A stretch of 64,000 nucleotides of DNA from Ilyonectria destructans (Eukaryota; Ascomycota; Sordariomycetes; Hypocreales; Nectriaceae), in the NCBI GenBank assembly GCA_020740775.1, contig JAHEWK010000011.1, forward strand, positions 2,356,001 to 2,420,000. Reading direction: 5' to 3'. A program made the translations under genes and the position numbers. The notes under the pieces were generated by a model, which was not told the DNA's origin, ran no database searches, and was given only the letters and a program-made list of their open reading frames with translations. This document shows positions 20,989-33,487 of this stretch, piece after piece (within the stretch, counting starts at the first letter, position 1; each line of letters begins with the position of its first letter).

Positions 20989-21607
20989 TACCTGAGGTGA
21001 TGATGTGAATAGAGGCTAAAGTCCGCGAGGAGATCTGTTATCCGTAACACAATGAGTGTTGAGCTGTAGGCTTGTTGTCGAAAGTCAAAAGTCGAAAGTG
21101 CAGGGACGAAGAAATCAAGAAGGCGAAGTGGGTTGGAAGGAAACAAGTTGGGGGTGAAAAGAGCGTTAATGGTCCAAGAACATGTTAACAGTGAATGTGT
21201 TCTAAGCACCAGTAGGCACTGAAGTGAGCGAGGTGAGCGAGGTGACGGGCCGTCAGATTTGGTTTACAGGTGCCAGAGAAGGTGACGGCCCGGCGACTCG
21301 GTTCCTCGAACAATAAACAATACTAGGTCCCGCCCTCGCAGGGGCTGCCTGAAAACCCGAGAGTAGAACATGGCTATATATCATTATATCATTGCTTAGA
21401 GAGATAAACTGGATTTCCTTGTCCTGATAATTGGACAGACAACTTGTTTTATTGACACAAGGCGCGCAGGAACTTCACTTGTGTCACTTACTCGGTTAAG
21501 CGTGGATGGTGAACAATGAACAATGAATAGTCTTTTGCATTTTAAAACCCCGACAGCATCTAATCAAAACGCCAAGCCATGGACCAGACCTAGGATATTC
21601 TACAACC
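20989..21607. other. Intergenic, nothing recognised
   Basis: This lies between the start of the Cys-rich gene and the stop of the RNA acetyltransferase gene, both on the - strand. A short direct reiteration (gtgagcgaggtgagcgaggtga) occurs near 21224. No gene is seen. Confidence 0.4.
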
Positions 21608-24600
21608 TCACTCGTGCTTTCGAGACTTCTTCGCCTTTTTCCGCTTGTCGCCGAATGCCTCCTCGTAGACCTCGGCGGCTGTCTGGCCAACCTTCCGCTT
21701 CGCCTTGCTCGACTTTACGCTGACTACCGGGTTTGACTTGCCCTGCTTGGTGGCGCTCAACACCTGCTTCTCCGCCTCCTCCCATGCTGGAGCGTGTCCC
21801 TCGATCTCGTATCTGTGTTCTTGTTAATAAAGCCTAGGAATAGAAACATGCGGGTGGTACTTACTGGTCAAGGGGCAAAGAGTCAATCAGCTCTCTTTGC
21901 TTTTGCCTCAACACCTTCAGGGCTTCATCACCACCCTCGTCGAGCTCGTCGTCAAGAGTGGTAGCAAGCGGAACGAATCGGTCGTCGACGATTTCATCAT
22001 CGTGAACACCGCTAGCATTCTCACGAGTCACACCCAACATCTCGGGCTTAGGCAGCTCTGCGTCCACAGCAGCCGTCACCAGGGTACCAAAGTGCGCAGT
22101 GACCTTGCGAAGAATCTTGATAAACATCGCAAGGAGCTGAGACGAAGGCAGGGAAAGCTCCTGGGACACAGCGTCAAGGTCCTTGTGCTGCAGGCCGATA
22201 GCAAGGAGAATGCACTGCTGAACACCGGTCAATCTAATGTCGGCCTTCAGGCGGCCGGTGAAGTAAAGGTTGGCGATGATCGGAATCAAGTCGAGAACGA
22301 CGTGGTAGTCGAGCATGTTGTTGGCGTACGACTCGAGTCGCTTCAGGTCAAAGGGAGAAAGGAATCTATCCAGCTCCACCTTGGTCAAAGCCTGAACCTC
22401 CGTGGAATCCAGCTGGGCGCCGAGGTTGGCCGACTCGTCAATGCTAAGCGCACTGATGGCGGGGAATGTGCCGAACTGGTACGAAAGCAGAGACAGGAAT
22501 CGCTTGTGGAAATCTCGTGAGAAGGCTCCAAGCCAGCTTCGGTCGTCGCTGTTCTCAAGCGGCCTGAGCATCACACAAGTGTGCTCGCCAGTGAGATCAT
22601 TGGCCGTCTGTCGAAGGTAGACAGGGGAGAAAGAAGCACGCTTCCAGAATTTGTGAAGAGGAGCGGTCAAGCCGTAGCTCACACCGACGTAATCGAGGCG
22701 CTCATGCTTCTTCTCAGAGAGCTTAGAGAATAGGGGAGGCATTTTGTTGATGTCGCGGACCTTAATGTCATCATCCAACAGCGTCGCATTGGCCAGTTCC
22801 GCATCGGTGACTCGTGGCATGGTCTCATCCATCACCTGGTCCTCATCCTCAGACAGGTTGGCAAATCGGCCCTCGTAGTAGTCGACGAGGAGCTCCAGTG
22901 CCTTGGTACCGTAGCCCATCGAGACGTACTCAGGGTTGGTGGCAATTCTGACAACTCGGGCTCCAGACAAAGACGCAAACTCCTCGTCCTGGAACTGCTG
23001 GCTCACAAGCCAAGGGATCAGATCACCACTTGGCCTTTGTCCTCGGCTCAGGCTGTTCAGCACACTTTGTCTGCTAATCTTTCCTTCAAGGGACACTTGA
23101 ATTACACAAAGAGGCTCAGGAAGCCTTGCGCTGTCCTCGGAAACGGGAGGGACAAGGACGAACAACTCGTGGGCCGGGGCGTCGCTCATGAGCTGCAAGT
23201 CATCAGGGGAGTTCTTGTAATGACTGGCGACGTAAAGCGCCACCATTTGTTGTAGGAACTTTTCGGATACGGGGTGGAAGGAAAAGAGGGTATCGCGGTT
23301 GACGTTCAGAAGCTGGCACTGAGTGGGATCCGGGCACCCGTTGATGCTCGACTTCGACTTAGGGAGGGTGGCATCGAGGCAGAGCACAGTGTTGAGCCAC
23401 TTCTCAACAGAATCGCCCTGGCCATATCGAATAGGCTCCGAGAGGGTGATTTCGCGCAACTTTCGGCCACTCTGGAACTCTTCCGTCTTGGAGGTCTTGC
23501 CGGTCGATCGATCGGCGATCTCTGTGCCCTCGCCGGTTGAAGAAGCTGAGCGAGACTGCTCTCGGAGCTGCTTGATCAACTTGAGAGAGAGAGATCGGCC
23601 GGTACCTTCATAACCGTTGATGGTAGAAGCCATGAAGACGAGGTACGGTCCCATTAGCTTTCGCACAAGGGGCAGAGGAATAGCAGCCGCCTCATCGATG
23701 ACCACCAGCTCAGCCTGTCCCAGAACATGGGCGTCTTGGGGTCGGATGTACTGGATAGTCTGTCGGTGCTGTCGGTGGATGTTCACGCGAACAATGGCCT
23801 TGTTGAAGTCGGGGTTGGTACTCTGGATAATAGAGTAATCGGCATGATCGGCGTAGCCCAGAGCATCGAAGCCCTTGAAGATGAACTCGAATAGAGTTTT
23901 CAAGTTTTCGGGGGACGGAGAAGTAATGAAGATGTTGCTGTATCCATACGCGACAGCAGCGGCAACCGCAACACCCATGGCGGCAGACTTTCCTCGTCCT
24001 CGAGCAGCAGTTAGGGTGACGGTACTTCGCAGGGTCTTCTCGGAGATCGCCTCTGTGAAGGTGAGGAGCGCCTTGGCTTGGTCCACGGTCTTGGCGAGGG
24101 AGATCAGGGATCCCACGGGCTGTCGGTCCTCATTGTCCTCCTTGATGGTGTCGAGCTCGATTTGAGCCGGGGTCTTGGGCTCATCCATATCGGGAGGAGG
24201 CAGGGGCTTGACACCCTTACCGCCAGAAATGGGAAGCACGTTCAACTCGTCGTCGATGACCAGGCAAGAGTTGCAGCTACCCAGGGACAGGATGAAGCGC
24301 TCGTTGAAGCGCGCAACCACGTCGTCGTGAGCCTCAGTCCTGTACCTCGAGTGGACATCCATAGACAGGCTGTAGAGCTGCTTCAAACTGCTCATTCCCT
24401 TGAGCAGCAGAACCACCAAGCCGCCGCCTTCAACAGTCTCGATCGTCCGCGCGAGGATATTGGGAGTGATGGCCTCGAAGTCCTGCAGAATGCACATGCC
24501 GAATGTCTGACCTAGGATCTTGTCGGTCTCCTTGTAGTAGGTGTATCGGATGTTGTGCAGCGAAACGAAGAGCTCGAACGGGTCTTCGGTGTTGGCTTCT

Positions 24601-24967
24601 CGGATTCCTCGCTTGATCTCCTTCTTGATCTTGTTCTCGCGCTTCTTTCGGTGACTACGGTTCTCGGATCAGCAAAGTCGCATCGCGAGGCACGCTCGCT
24701 CGTCCTTACCTGGTAAAGCCCAACAGCTTGTTCTTGTACGCCCACAGAACAGACTTATTCTGCTTGATGTCCATGCTAGACATGATGTAGTGCAAGTGCA
24801 CAATCACATCCTTGGATCTGTCGCCTACGACGACGAAGAAGCTTCTCTTCTTCTCCTGCAATCCATTTCGAATGAGCGCGGGAATGCGCGAATCCCTATG
24901 GTCCGTTGTTAGCTCCTCGGATACACCATCATATCCGTATGGCGACCTACACAGCTTTTCGCGTCAT
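21608..24967 (-). CDS. KRE33: RNA cytidine acetyltransferase, Kre33/NAT10 family
   Basis: The enzyme makes N4-acetylcytidine in 18S rRNA and in tRNA-Ser/Leu, and in yeast is needed for small-subunit maturation in the nucleolus. There are four exons: 24951-24967 (17 bp), 24710-24895, 21865-24654 and 21608-21812. Introns of 52-55 bp have GTAGGT, GTAAGG and GTAAGT donors. The product is 1065 residues, the full family length. The N-terminus reads MTRKAVDSRIPALIRNGLQE. The ATPase module has Walker A ARGRGKSAA (Lys near 290) and a VVIDEAAAIPLP box. The GNAT fold carries the acetyl-CoA loop around RIATNPEYVSMGYGTKALEL. The C-terminus is Lys-rich (GDKRKKAKKSRKHE), as in orthologues. Acetyl-CoA and ATP use are known of the family. 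The call is firm. Confidence 0.97.
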
Positions 24968-25940
24968 CTTTGCAGGATTTTCCAAAGGCCAATCGCTTTG
25001 ATACTGGGCGGCGCATATGCGGATTCGACTCGAGAGCGGGACCTAGCTTAGAAAATCCAAAATTTTGGCGGTCGGCGCTTTTCTGCCGGGCGGTGTTGGG
25101 CGGGTGAAAATTCAAGGTGGGGGCTTCACCGAGGGGCTCACCTGACTCACCGGAAACTTGGTCTGCATCGCATTACGAAGTTATCATTGAGGTCACCATC
25201 AACTAAATGCGAGGTGAAACTTCAGGGGCTCTAAGCTTCCGGCCTCATGCCGACTTCTCCAGACGGATGGAATTCCCTTTTTAGTTTCATTTTTGCCAAG
25301 TAGATCTGGCCGTATCCTGTCGCAGCCTCCAGCAGCGTCTTGTCATCTTCATCTATAAGACTGACAGACTTCTACACCATCAATAGATAGGAAGAAATCA
25401 AGAACTTTTCATTATTGACTCTTATCACACAAAACGTGGCATCTCCATGATTTACTTGGGACCGTTTACTTTGAGAACATAGCCGCTTAGGTGAAACCAT
25501 GCCATTTTCAAGGAACCAATAGCCAGTTAAAGTTATTCATCTCACTGGAAGACTCTGACTCTATCCCGAAATTGATCCTGTGAAGAAAGCCGTTGCTCCA
25601 GGATTGTCTAACAAATTTACATCAATTCATGAAACTAGGAGGAGAGGCTAGGAATATGTGAAGAAACAGAATGAATTGACGACTAGTTATACAAGGTGAA
25701 TGCTACTGAGAACTTAAAGTCACCAGTTGGAAACTATTCAGTCCCGGTTGCAACGATGATTGTTACCTGCGCGAGTCTATAGAAGAGAAAGCCTCGAAGC
25801 GCAATGCCTCAAATCGAATTGACAAATCATCACCGGTCATGCCAGACACCACGACAAAAAAGAATCCCATTCGAATGCGCGTGAGCCCAAGAGAAACTGC
25901 ATGTCGAATCAGGGAGGATTATGTACAGTCGGAACTAGCT
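24968..25940. other. Intergenic: promoter of the Kre33 gene and 3' flank of the mS38 gene
   Basis: About 970 bp without a gene. Open frames on the + strand near 25839 are the mirror of the neighbouring coding sequence. No repeat or RNA gene is seen. Confidence 0.4.
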
Positions 25941-27020
25941 CTAAGTTCTATCCAGCTTGCGTCGGAGGTTTCGTGTCCGCTTCATCAGCTTCTTGTACTT
26001 CTTCTTTTTCATCTTCAACTTTCGTTGTCTCTTGACGCTGATGGCGTGCATGTCGCGACGGCCGCCCTGGGCCTCGTCGAACTTGAGCTGGCGGAGGGCC
26101 AGTCGCTCCAAAAAGCTTCGGGGCTGGTTATCCTGCATGATTCGGGGGCTGTGAGCCATGATTCGGATCTGACCATCGGGATCGGTGGACTCCTCGATAG
26201 TGAAAAGGGCCTTGTAGACGCGGTGTTGGGGAACATCCTCCACAGCCTCGGACTCGACCACGGCGCTATTCGCCTCAGCGGCAGCCTGGGGTTGAGGCAG
26301 GGGTGGGGGTCGGAAGGGCAGGAATTCGCCAGACATGGTGTCGATCTGGAGGTACATGCTGGACTCGCTGCCGTCGGCGTTCTTGATATCGACCTTGTGC
26401 ATAGCCTCGCCCATCCCTTGGCCGTCCTGTTGGTTGCCGATGGTCATCTGGGCCATGGGACCCTCAAGCTGGTCGATGGTGTCGGAAAGGGTGCTCATGG
26501 TGTCGGACATTCGGTTGGACTTTGTTCGGGAGGCGAAAATGGACGCAAAGTGCTCGTCTGACACTGTTCGAGGCATTGTCTGTGTGACCGAGATGGGACG
26601 ATGTAGCGAGAAGAAACTTGATAGACCAAGCGCTGAAACGTTGTTAGAAGCCTTTCCCCACGATTTGTTCGCTCAAATCTGCCTACCTTCTTGAGACATG
26701 TGGTGCGTGTTGGGAACGCTGGGCAACTTTTTGACGGAAGCCGTCCGGTCAGAGGCATCTTTGCTCTTGCGTTTCCTCTTCTCGCCGCTCGCCTTGCCGT
26801 CGCCCCGCGTCGAGGTTGACGAGGCGGGAACCGACTGATCAGCCGAGATTTCTTTAGAACCGTTGTCGGATCGCGAGGGTTTCGAGGAGGAGCATCTTCG
26901 CTGGTGTTTGTAGACAAAGATGGGAGCGGTCTTTGACGCCGAGGCGATGGCCGAAGCGCCGGTCTGAGGGGTCGAGGAGACGGCGGAAGCAACGACGCGC
27001 CGCACCGAGGAGGGGAACAT
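25941..27020 (-). CDS. Mitochondrial small-subunit protein mS38 / COX24-like
   Basis: There are two exons, 26687-27020 and 25941-26632, with a 54-bp intron (GTAGGC donor, CTAACAACG branch, TTTCAG acceptor). The product is 341 residues. The N-terminus is Arg/Ser/Ala-rich without acids (MFPSSVRRVVASAVSS), as in mitochondrial targeting sequences. The last 35 residues (SVKRQRKLKMKKKKYKKLMK, then RTRNLRRKLDR) match the DUF1713 domain of yeast Cox24 and human AURKAIP1, which is mitoribosomal protein mS38. In yeast, loss affects COX1 mRNA processing and translation. The middle is Lys/Ser-rich, then Pro/Gln/Ala-rich and poorly conserved. Targeting and ribosome association are inferred from the family. 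Confidence 0.88.
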
Positions 27021-27699
27021 CCTGTCGCCGGGTGCGGGCAGGCCGCGGAGTTGTAGAGGGAGGTGAGGGGTGTTTCGAGGTCAGGATGAATCCTGATGAT
27101 GTCGGTTGCATGTCCTTCAAACCCGGATTTGGCCGTGCTCGGTAAAAGGCTGCGGCGACCGGCTGGGTGGCGCTAACTGTTTGTGGCCTAAGGCAACGAT
27201 AACCACAGACTGGCAGCGGCGCCCAACACCACCAACCACCAAGACTGTATTGATCACGCGGCTTCGACGCAGGGAACTGGGGCATCAACTGACTTAAAAC
27301 TGGAAAATCGGCGCTTAATCGTCATGATTCTACGGAGCATGTCATTGTGCACGCTCAAAAGTGTGTGCTAGTGTTATCACGGCTCCCATTTCATGACGCA
27401 GTAGACTTGGGTGTTGAATAATGAGGCTTGGCGGCTGATGCCGCCATACTCGTAAGATAACTCGCACGAGGAAATGCAACCTGGTGGGCTTAAATATCGT
27501 ACAATGGACACTGTCGTCTTTTCTACGGAAACATGAACGGTTTCCCCAGAGGCTTGCCTCTCTCTAATTCTCTGTATCTCTCTCTATCCTCGGAACCAAC
27601 GGAGCAATGCGTCTTGTGAAGCAACATGCTAAATGCGAACCAAAACACACCTCTATGTCAATGCCGCAAGAAGATTTCCTGGGGTAGTCCCCTGGCTCT
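27021..27699. other. Intergenic, nothing recognised
   Basis: Promoter space of the mS38-like gene and 3' flank of the Sym1 gene. No open frame with family resemblance was seen. Confidence 0.4.
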
Positions 27700-28341
27700 C
27701 TACTGGCTATTCACCCAGCTCAGGTACGAGTTCCAGCCAATGGAAACCACATTGGCAAAGAGAACACGGTGTTGCAGAGGGAGGAATGTGAAGTTGATCA
27801 TCTGGACAAACGGCCAAACCATCCAGTTGGTGCTCAGAGCTGGCCAGTAGGTCTTGTCCAGGCGTTCCTTGACGCTGGCACCCTCCATGGTGGCCATGCT
27901 GCTGAGGAAGACACCAATCATGACGGGGGCGAAGAGAAGCTGGTCGCAGGCGACGCGGGCGAGTGTCTCAAGTCGCTTGTTTCTCACGTTGACGTTGCGA
28001 GCAAGGACTCCAAACCAAGTCGTGGCAGCAGGGCCAAAGACGACTGGAAGAGAGTTAGTCACTGGTTGGAGGTGATACATAGGTGTGTTGTCAAAAACTC
28101 ACATCCGCCGTAGAGGGCCATGCGGCCAGTTCGGATCATGTCATGCTTCTCAAGACCTCGCTTCTGAACGAGCTGCTGGGCTGTGATGTCGCCGGTGGCG
28201 AAGAGAACAGCAGTGGTGACGCTCTGGGTCAGCAGCGGGCGAGCGGCAAGTTTGGCGCTGTACCTAGAATTGGGGTTAGCAACGACGAGCGGGATACGAC
28301 GTTGACGATGGAGAAACTCTGGCGTACCAACGGAAAAACAT
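27700..28341 (-). CDS. SYM1: Mpv17/PMP22-family inner-membrane protein (Sym1)
   Basis: There are three exons: 28328-28341 (14 bp), 28103-28263 and 27700-28043. The introns, of 64 and 58 bp, have GTACGC and GTGAGT donors with TCTAG and TCCAG acceptors. The 172-residue product begins [20 protein letters not shown] and carries the family's GD-AQQ--E-like segment ([20 protein letters not shown]). It has four hydrophobic segments and the signature W--WP--Q--NF--LP----V near the C-terminus. Yeast Sym1 is a stress-induced mitochondrial inner-membrane protein that supports metabolite homeostasis during growth on ethanol at high temperature; Mpv17 can form a channel. The length matches orthologues. 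The first exon codes for fewer than five residues, so automated callers could miss it. Confidence 0.93.
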
Positions 28342-30050
28342 GGTGACGGCTACGTGATGACGCTTTGGCGATTAGGAGCTCCAACGGTCTGAATCTTTGG
28401 AACTTGGCCAAAGTTTAAATTCACTCAGGTCCCGGGTCTTGCAAAAACGCCCCCAACTCAAATTTTGCTGCGTTCCTTAAGCCACAGTTCAACGTTGGAC
28501 CAAGGGAGGCGACTATCCGACACCCGACAATTTGGGGGAGCTGCAGCCGACGGCAAAAGGGTTTAGCGAGTGGCCGAAGGGATACGACAATAAGTGATTA
28601 AAAGGTCGTACGGAAATAGCGGCACAATTGAGCGGTATGGTGGTTTGCAGATGCAACGAGAGAGTGATTCACTGATTGGCGCGGTGAATGGAGAAGGGGA
28701 ATATAACGAAGGCGCGCTTGATGCTCGTCGAGCGCATCTCAAGGGGCTCCAGGCCTTTTGTGTTCTGCTGGCTTGGAGCTCCTCTGCACAGTGGTACGTC
28801 CCGTTAGAGGTGACGGTGCTGCTTTGGTGCACACCGACGCCCAAATTCTGCCCCGTGACGAGGGAATCGACGGTGTTACCGAAGCATTTATATGGCATTG
28901 ATACATATATCCTTCAATGGAATGATGGTATCAGACCCCCACGGGCTGTCTTGGACCTTTTCTAGGCGCCAGGATTCGCCCCAACTAGTGGTGTAATGAA
29001 AGAAATAAGAAAAAGAAAAACCGGATTTGATCTCGTGAACACTCTTGAGCCGGCCACCCTCACAAAGTGCGAGTTGTTTGTGGATCAAGCAAAGCTGCAA
29101 GGGCCGGGGCCATCCATTTCCGGGTGCAGGTCATTATCGCAGCAAAGGGTCAGCTTTTGCGGAGAGGGGGGAAAGCCGCTGTGACAGGTCTATCGCGACC
29201 CGGGCTCCATCGCCATACGTCTATTTCCTGCATTATCCTCCCGCGCATCACCCTTTCCACCTGATTTCCCCCACGTCGGAACCCTCCAGCGGTCTGGGGG
29301 GGACACGGCTGTTGAAAAACTCGCTCACTCGTGGCACTTGGAGATTTGTTGAGTCGGGCACATGGTGAATCAGTGGCTGCTTGCACGTGGCCGCGAGCAG
29401 CTTACCCCTGCTTGCAAAGCCGATAATTGCCATTGGATTAGACAGAAACCACGGTCGAAAACCCCTCTCTGACACTCTCTTGTTTTGAAACGATCGTGCT
29501 CAGATGAGCCTGTCTGCCCGACCTGCCGGATTCGAAGTCCAAGTGCCCAAATAGAGCCAGATTAAACCAGGCTTCTTTGGCTCCGACTCCCCGAACAAGG
29601 GTGATACTCTGCCCCACGTGGTCCTGGCTTCTCAACCCATGCTTCCCTCACCGAGCTGGGCGCCTTCTGTCGCTTTCTCACCTGGATAGGCCAATTTCAC
29701 TAAGAAGTCTCAATAATATACCTATTAGTAAGTTTAACATGAGAAAATTAAATAAGCTTTATTCCAAGTATTTATTCTCCAAGTTCTACTGTTTAAATTT
29801 TATCTTTCGATTTATTTTAGGGCAGAAGCTGGTAATTCCAGTCAAAACTCAATCACCGGGCGAGACTCCCACCTCCGTACCATTGGCCGGGCAGCCTATC
29901 ATAACCGGCCCTCATTTACAGGGGTTGGATCACGACGATACGCCCAAATGACCTCTGAGGTTGTAATAAGGCCATAATCTACCCCTCAAGCTCAGTGGTC
30001 CTGCCCAACTCATCAATCCGCCATCATCCATCCCCGTGATACTCGGCGTC
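28342..30050. other. 1.7-kb divergent intergenic region with an AT-rich patch
   Basis: Divergent promoter space between Sym1 and the membrane-protein gene. A patch at about 29695-29825 is clearly more AT-rich than its surroundings and may be an old repeat remnant. No gene is recognised. Confidence 0.4.
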
Positions 30051-30893
30051 ATGGCCGACGATACGACCTCCGACTTCGGGTCCTCTCCGCCTCAACCCTC
30101 CGCCAGCCACAGCTCCCTCCGCATCGTCACCATCGCGACTTTCCTCCCTGCGGTTCCCCTGTGCATCGCGCACGGCGTGCTCTCGAACCACCCGGTCCCC
30201 GCGGTCGGCCTCGTGCCCCTCGCCTTCTCCGCGTCCGGCGCCATCTTCTTGCTCCGCCGTGGCGCCACTGCCCATGATGGCGACGATAAGAGCGTTGCGG
30301 CTAAGCTGTCGCATCCTGTTCTCGTCTTTGCTTGCGATGTGATCCTCGCTGCGGCGCTGATGGTCGTGTTGGTTTTTACCTGGATCGCCCCGGGAGGCTC
30401 TGCGTCTCTGAGCATGCTGGCCGCTTATGCGACGATCCCACTGCTCGTCAACTTGTACGCAATACTCACCTGCTAATTACTTGTTGTCGCTAACACAAGG
30501 CCTAGCTGCGTCCATCTGCTCCTCGCCCTGCAATCTTTCTACACCGGCCTCGCTATCCACAGCCTCGTTCAGTGGCTCGCCTGGCGCACTCTCCCTCCAG
30601 ACTGCCCCAACTGCAACCACCGCCTCCGTCCGCCTTTCCCCGAACTGCCCTGGGTGGAGCGCGTCCGACATCGACGCGACGACTATGCGGCTTTGTTCGT
30701 GGACGAGGAGCATCGCTACCGCGACGAGGAAGAGGGCGAAGAGCCTGTCCACGATGCAGAGCAAGGCGAGACGTCGCATGGCACCGTGCAACCCGAGGCA
30801 GTTGAGGTGAAGAAGAAGAAGGAGCGCAAAGGCAAGACGACTCCGCCGTCTACCGAAGATTCTGCCTCTCCTTGGGGCCCGGAAGTGGGTTAA
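30051..30893 (+). CDS. Small polytopic membrane protein, uncharacterised
   Basis: There are two exons, 30051-30454 and 30500-30893, with a 45-bp intron (GTACGC donor, GCTAACACAAG branch and acceptor). The product is 265 residues. After a short Ser-rich N-terminus there are about four hydrophobic segments (for example IVTIATFLPAVPLCIAHGVL and VLVFACDVILAAALMVVLVF), and a fifth around the splice junction (CVHLLLALQSFYTGLAIHSL). A CPNC motif follows directly (LPPDCPNCNHRLRP), then a long soluble tail that is acidic and then Lys-rich (VEVKKKKERKGK). The layout is typical of an unnamed family found in many Pezizomycotina. I cannot assign a role. The splice site is supported by the continuous hydrophobic segment it creates. 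Confidence 0.75.
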
Positions 30894-31697
30894 GGGCCTC
30901 CAACCTGAAGCTTCTCAACAAGGTGAAATTGAGTGATGCTTAAGTGAAACTGGTGTGATGGACCAATGAGGTTCTTTTTTGTTCTGTGACGATCCCTGGC
31001 GAGACTATTATACCCCTTACCATGTTGGTTTTGTGTTGCTTGCTTCTGCTCTGTTCTTAGCCTCACCTAGATTGAGAGTGAATTCTGGTTTGAGCGCTGA
31101 GCGTCACACCACCGTCCGGGACGGCTAGATACATTACAATTCGTTGATACCATTCTGAGCTCTTGTTTCATCAAGCGTCCTCTTCCAGAATGTTCCCTTG
31201 TGGCTGTCGTGTGCGTGCCTCATGTATTGGTGGAACCTTGTAGCACTGTTGCGGCGCCGCGTCTTTCATGTCTGAGCCTAAGAGCGCCCCGTCTCTGTTC
31301 AACACAAGGCGTTTGGGCCTAAACACGAAAGGCAGCATTATGGCGATTGCATTTATAGTCAACACCTCTACTCAAAAAGTACTAGGGAAATCAATCTTAG
31401 AATGCTCATCAATGACACATGGTATTGCAATAACGCTAATCCTCGCTCATAACCGACGCTTCTCACCAGAAGCTCCCCGTCATCAGCTCCAATGTCAATT
31501 ACAGGAAAGTCGCCCCACTGGGAAGCGATCCCCGACTAGAAGTACAAAAAAAATCCTTCAGAAGTGCTGATGCCCTGTTGCGCCGAGCTTTATAAAATCA
31601 AGAGAATCATTGGGCGGGAATCTGTCCAATTCTTTGTTACGTCTTTTAACAACGCTGGGGTAGGTATCTTAGAAACATAAAACGAGCATCCATCGAC
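30894..31697. other. Convergent intergenic region, nothing recognised
   Basis: This lies between the stops of the membrane-protein gene and noxA. Only short, unrelated open frames are present. Confidence 0.4.
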
Positions 31698-33487
31698 TTA
31701 GAAGTGTTCCTTCCAGAAGCGGAACTCAACCTCCTTGACTGTCGCCTCTTTGCAGGCGGTCTTGATGTCGCGAGCTAAGGATAAAGGTTAGCGCCATGTT
31801 CATAAGAGCATTTAAGTGGATGAGGGGAGACAAACCTGCTACTGAGGGACCACAGAAGTATACACCAACCGTGGTCCGCATGCTACCCTCAAGACCGTTG
31901 AGGTATGTGCGGTCGAGAATGCCGTTGCGCATGTTGGTAAACAGACGGGGGAAATCAGGGCGGCCGAAGTTGGTACGCGAGCGCAGCTCCGTCAAGGGAT
32001 CAGTCTCGGCGCCAACACTGTTGAGGACGATGTTCTGGGTGGTGTCCATATCGAGCTTCTGCGTCAGGTAGGTGTGGATCTTGAGGAACTCGACGCCTTC
32101 GCTACCGGGGATGCGGGCGGCTTCATTGGACTGTTCCTCGAGGGATGAGAGCAGGGTCTGGAACCATTCAAAGGAACCGGTGTCTCTGCACACCCAGATG
32201 AACTCGACACGGCGCAGTCGACGGGGAGGGTTGGGAGAGTTGCGCAGATGCCAAATGTTCTTGAGGATGGACGCCCATGGGGTGACACCGATACCAGTGC
32301 CGATTAGCACAGCAATCTCGTTCTCAAAGACATCTTCAGCGGGGGCACCATAGGGTCCGTCGATGCGGAGAGCCGGCATCTGGTCGCCATTCTGAAGAGC
32401 AACCTCGTACATGCCCATGGGGTCAACCTCGTCGTAGAGCTTGGCCTGAGCAGCACCGGCACCGAGGGCATCACCGAGCTCGCGGGTGAAGTCACCAACC
32501 TGGCGGACGTGGACGGAAACGTAGGGGTCGTAGGGGCAAGAGGTGATGGTAAAGGGGTGCCACTGGTACTTGGAGATGGATGGCACTTGGAGGAAGAGCC
32601 ACTGGCCGGCCTTGTACTTGAAGGAGGGCTTGTTGAACTGAATCTCAACCACATCGTAAGGGTGACGGACGACTCGGGTGATCTTGGTCTCGCGGCGGGC
32701 CTTAACCTCGCGATATAGACGTTCGAGCAGGTAGAAGCCACCGGTCCACAGCTCCCAACGCCATCCCAGATATCCAATACAGTGCTCCCAGAACTGATCA
32801 CCGGCAAATGGTGAGAAGGCTTCCGGAGTGTCACGGACGAAGCAGCCGACAGTGTGGGTGTAGAGGCCGAGGAAAAAGGGAATAAAGAGATGGTGGGTGT
32901 ACCAAAATGTCTCAAAGGACTGCTGGCGGATACGGGCGTGTGCGGTGGTGTACATGAGCAGCATGCAGAGCAGCATGATGTGGCCAGTGATGCCACCGGC
33001 TTGCATGTAGTGGATCTGGAGGGCAGTGACGGGACGGATCTGGGTCAGCTCGACGTTGAAGAAGTTGACATAGTGAGCGCTGGTGTGGAGTGTGGTGAAT
33101 AAGAGCAAGGCGTAGGCGATCTGGCGATGCAGCCAGAGGTTCTCGTCGAGAGGCAGGAAGCGGAGCTTGGGACGGACCCATCGCATAATAGATCGGCAGA
33201 CGGGGAGCAGGATAAGCATGCAGTCGACGCTCAGGACGAGACCGGCACCTCGGGAGATCCAGACTGAGAATTTGAGCGTGTTGAGGCCCGCCAACCGGGG
33301 GTCAACGGCTTGTTTCCACCTGGAGAGCGTGTTAGTGACGGCGGGTGAGATGAGAGTGAATGCGTTTTCCTTACCAGCCATAGGCGAAGAGGCCCCAGTG
33401 AAATGCCCAGAAGAGGAAGTGAAAGAACAGCTTTGGGGCAGTAAACTGCTTCTTTAGGAGCTCAAGGTAGCCTGTTGGTGCGCCCAT
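31698..33487 (-). CDS. noxA: NADPH oxidase A (NoxA/Nox1)
   Basis: The catalytic subunit of the fungal NADPH oxidase makes superoxide from NADPH and oxygen at membranes and is required for fruiting-body, sclerotium or infection-structure development in many species. There are three exons: 33375-33487, 31836-33319 and 31698-31774, with introns of 55 and 61 bp. The product is 557 residues, the usual NoxA length. Six helices carry the ferric-reductase haem histidines (HRQIAYALL with TLHTSAHY; WYTHHLFIPFFLGLYTH). The FAD site is HPFTITS, and the NADPH region has GPYGAP and VLIGTGIGVTPWASIL. The C-terminus is FRFWKEHF, as in orthologues, which confirms the last short exon. There is no EF-hand, so it is not NoxC. 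Activity would depend on NoxR and Rac. Confidence 0.96.

Noticed and set aside
25839..26561. 240-codon + strand frame opposite the mS38-like gene
   Set aside because: It is the mirror frame of a gene whose - strand product has a conserved DUF1713 end and correct splicing.
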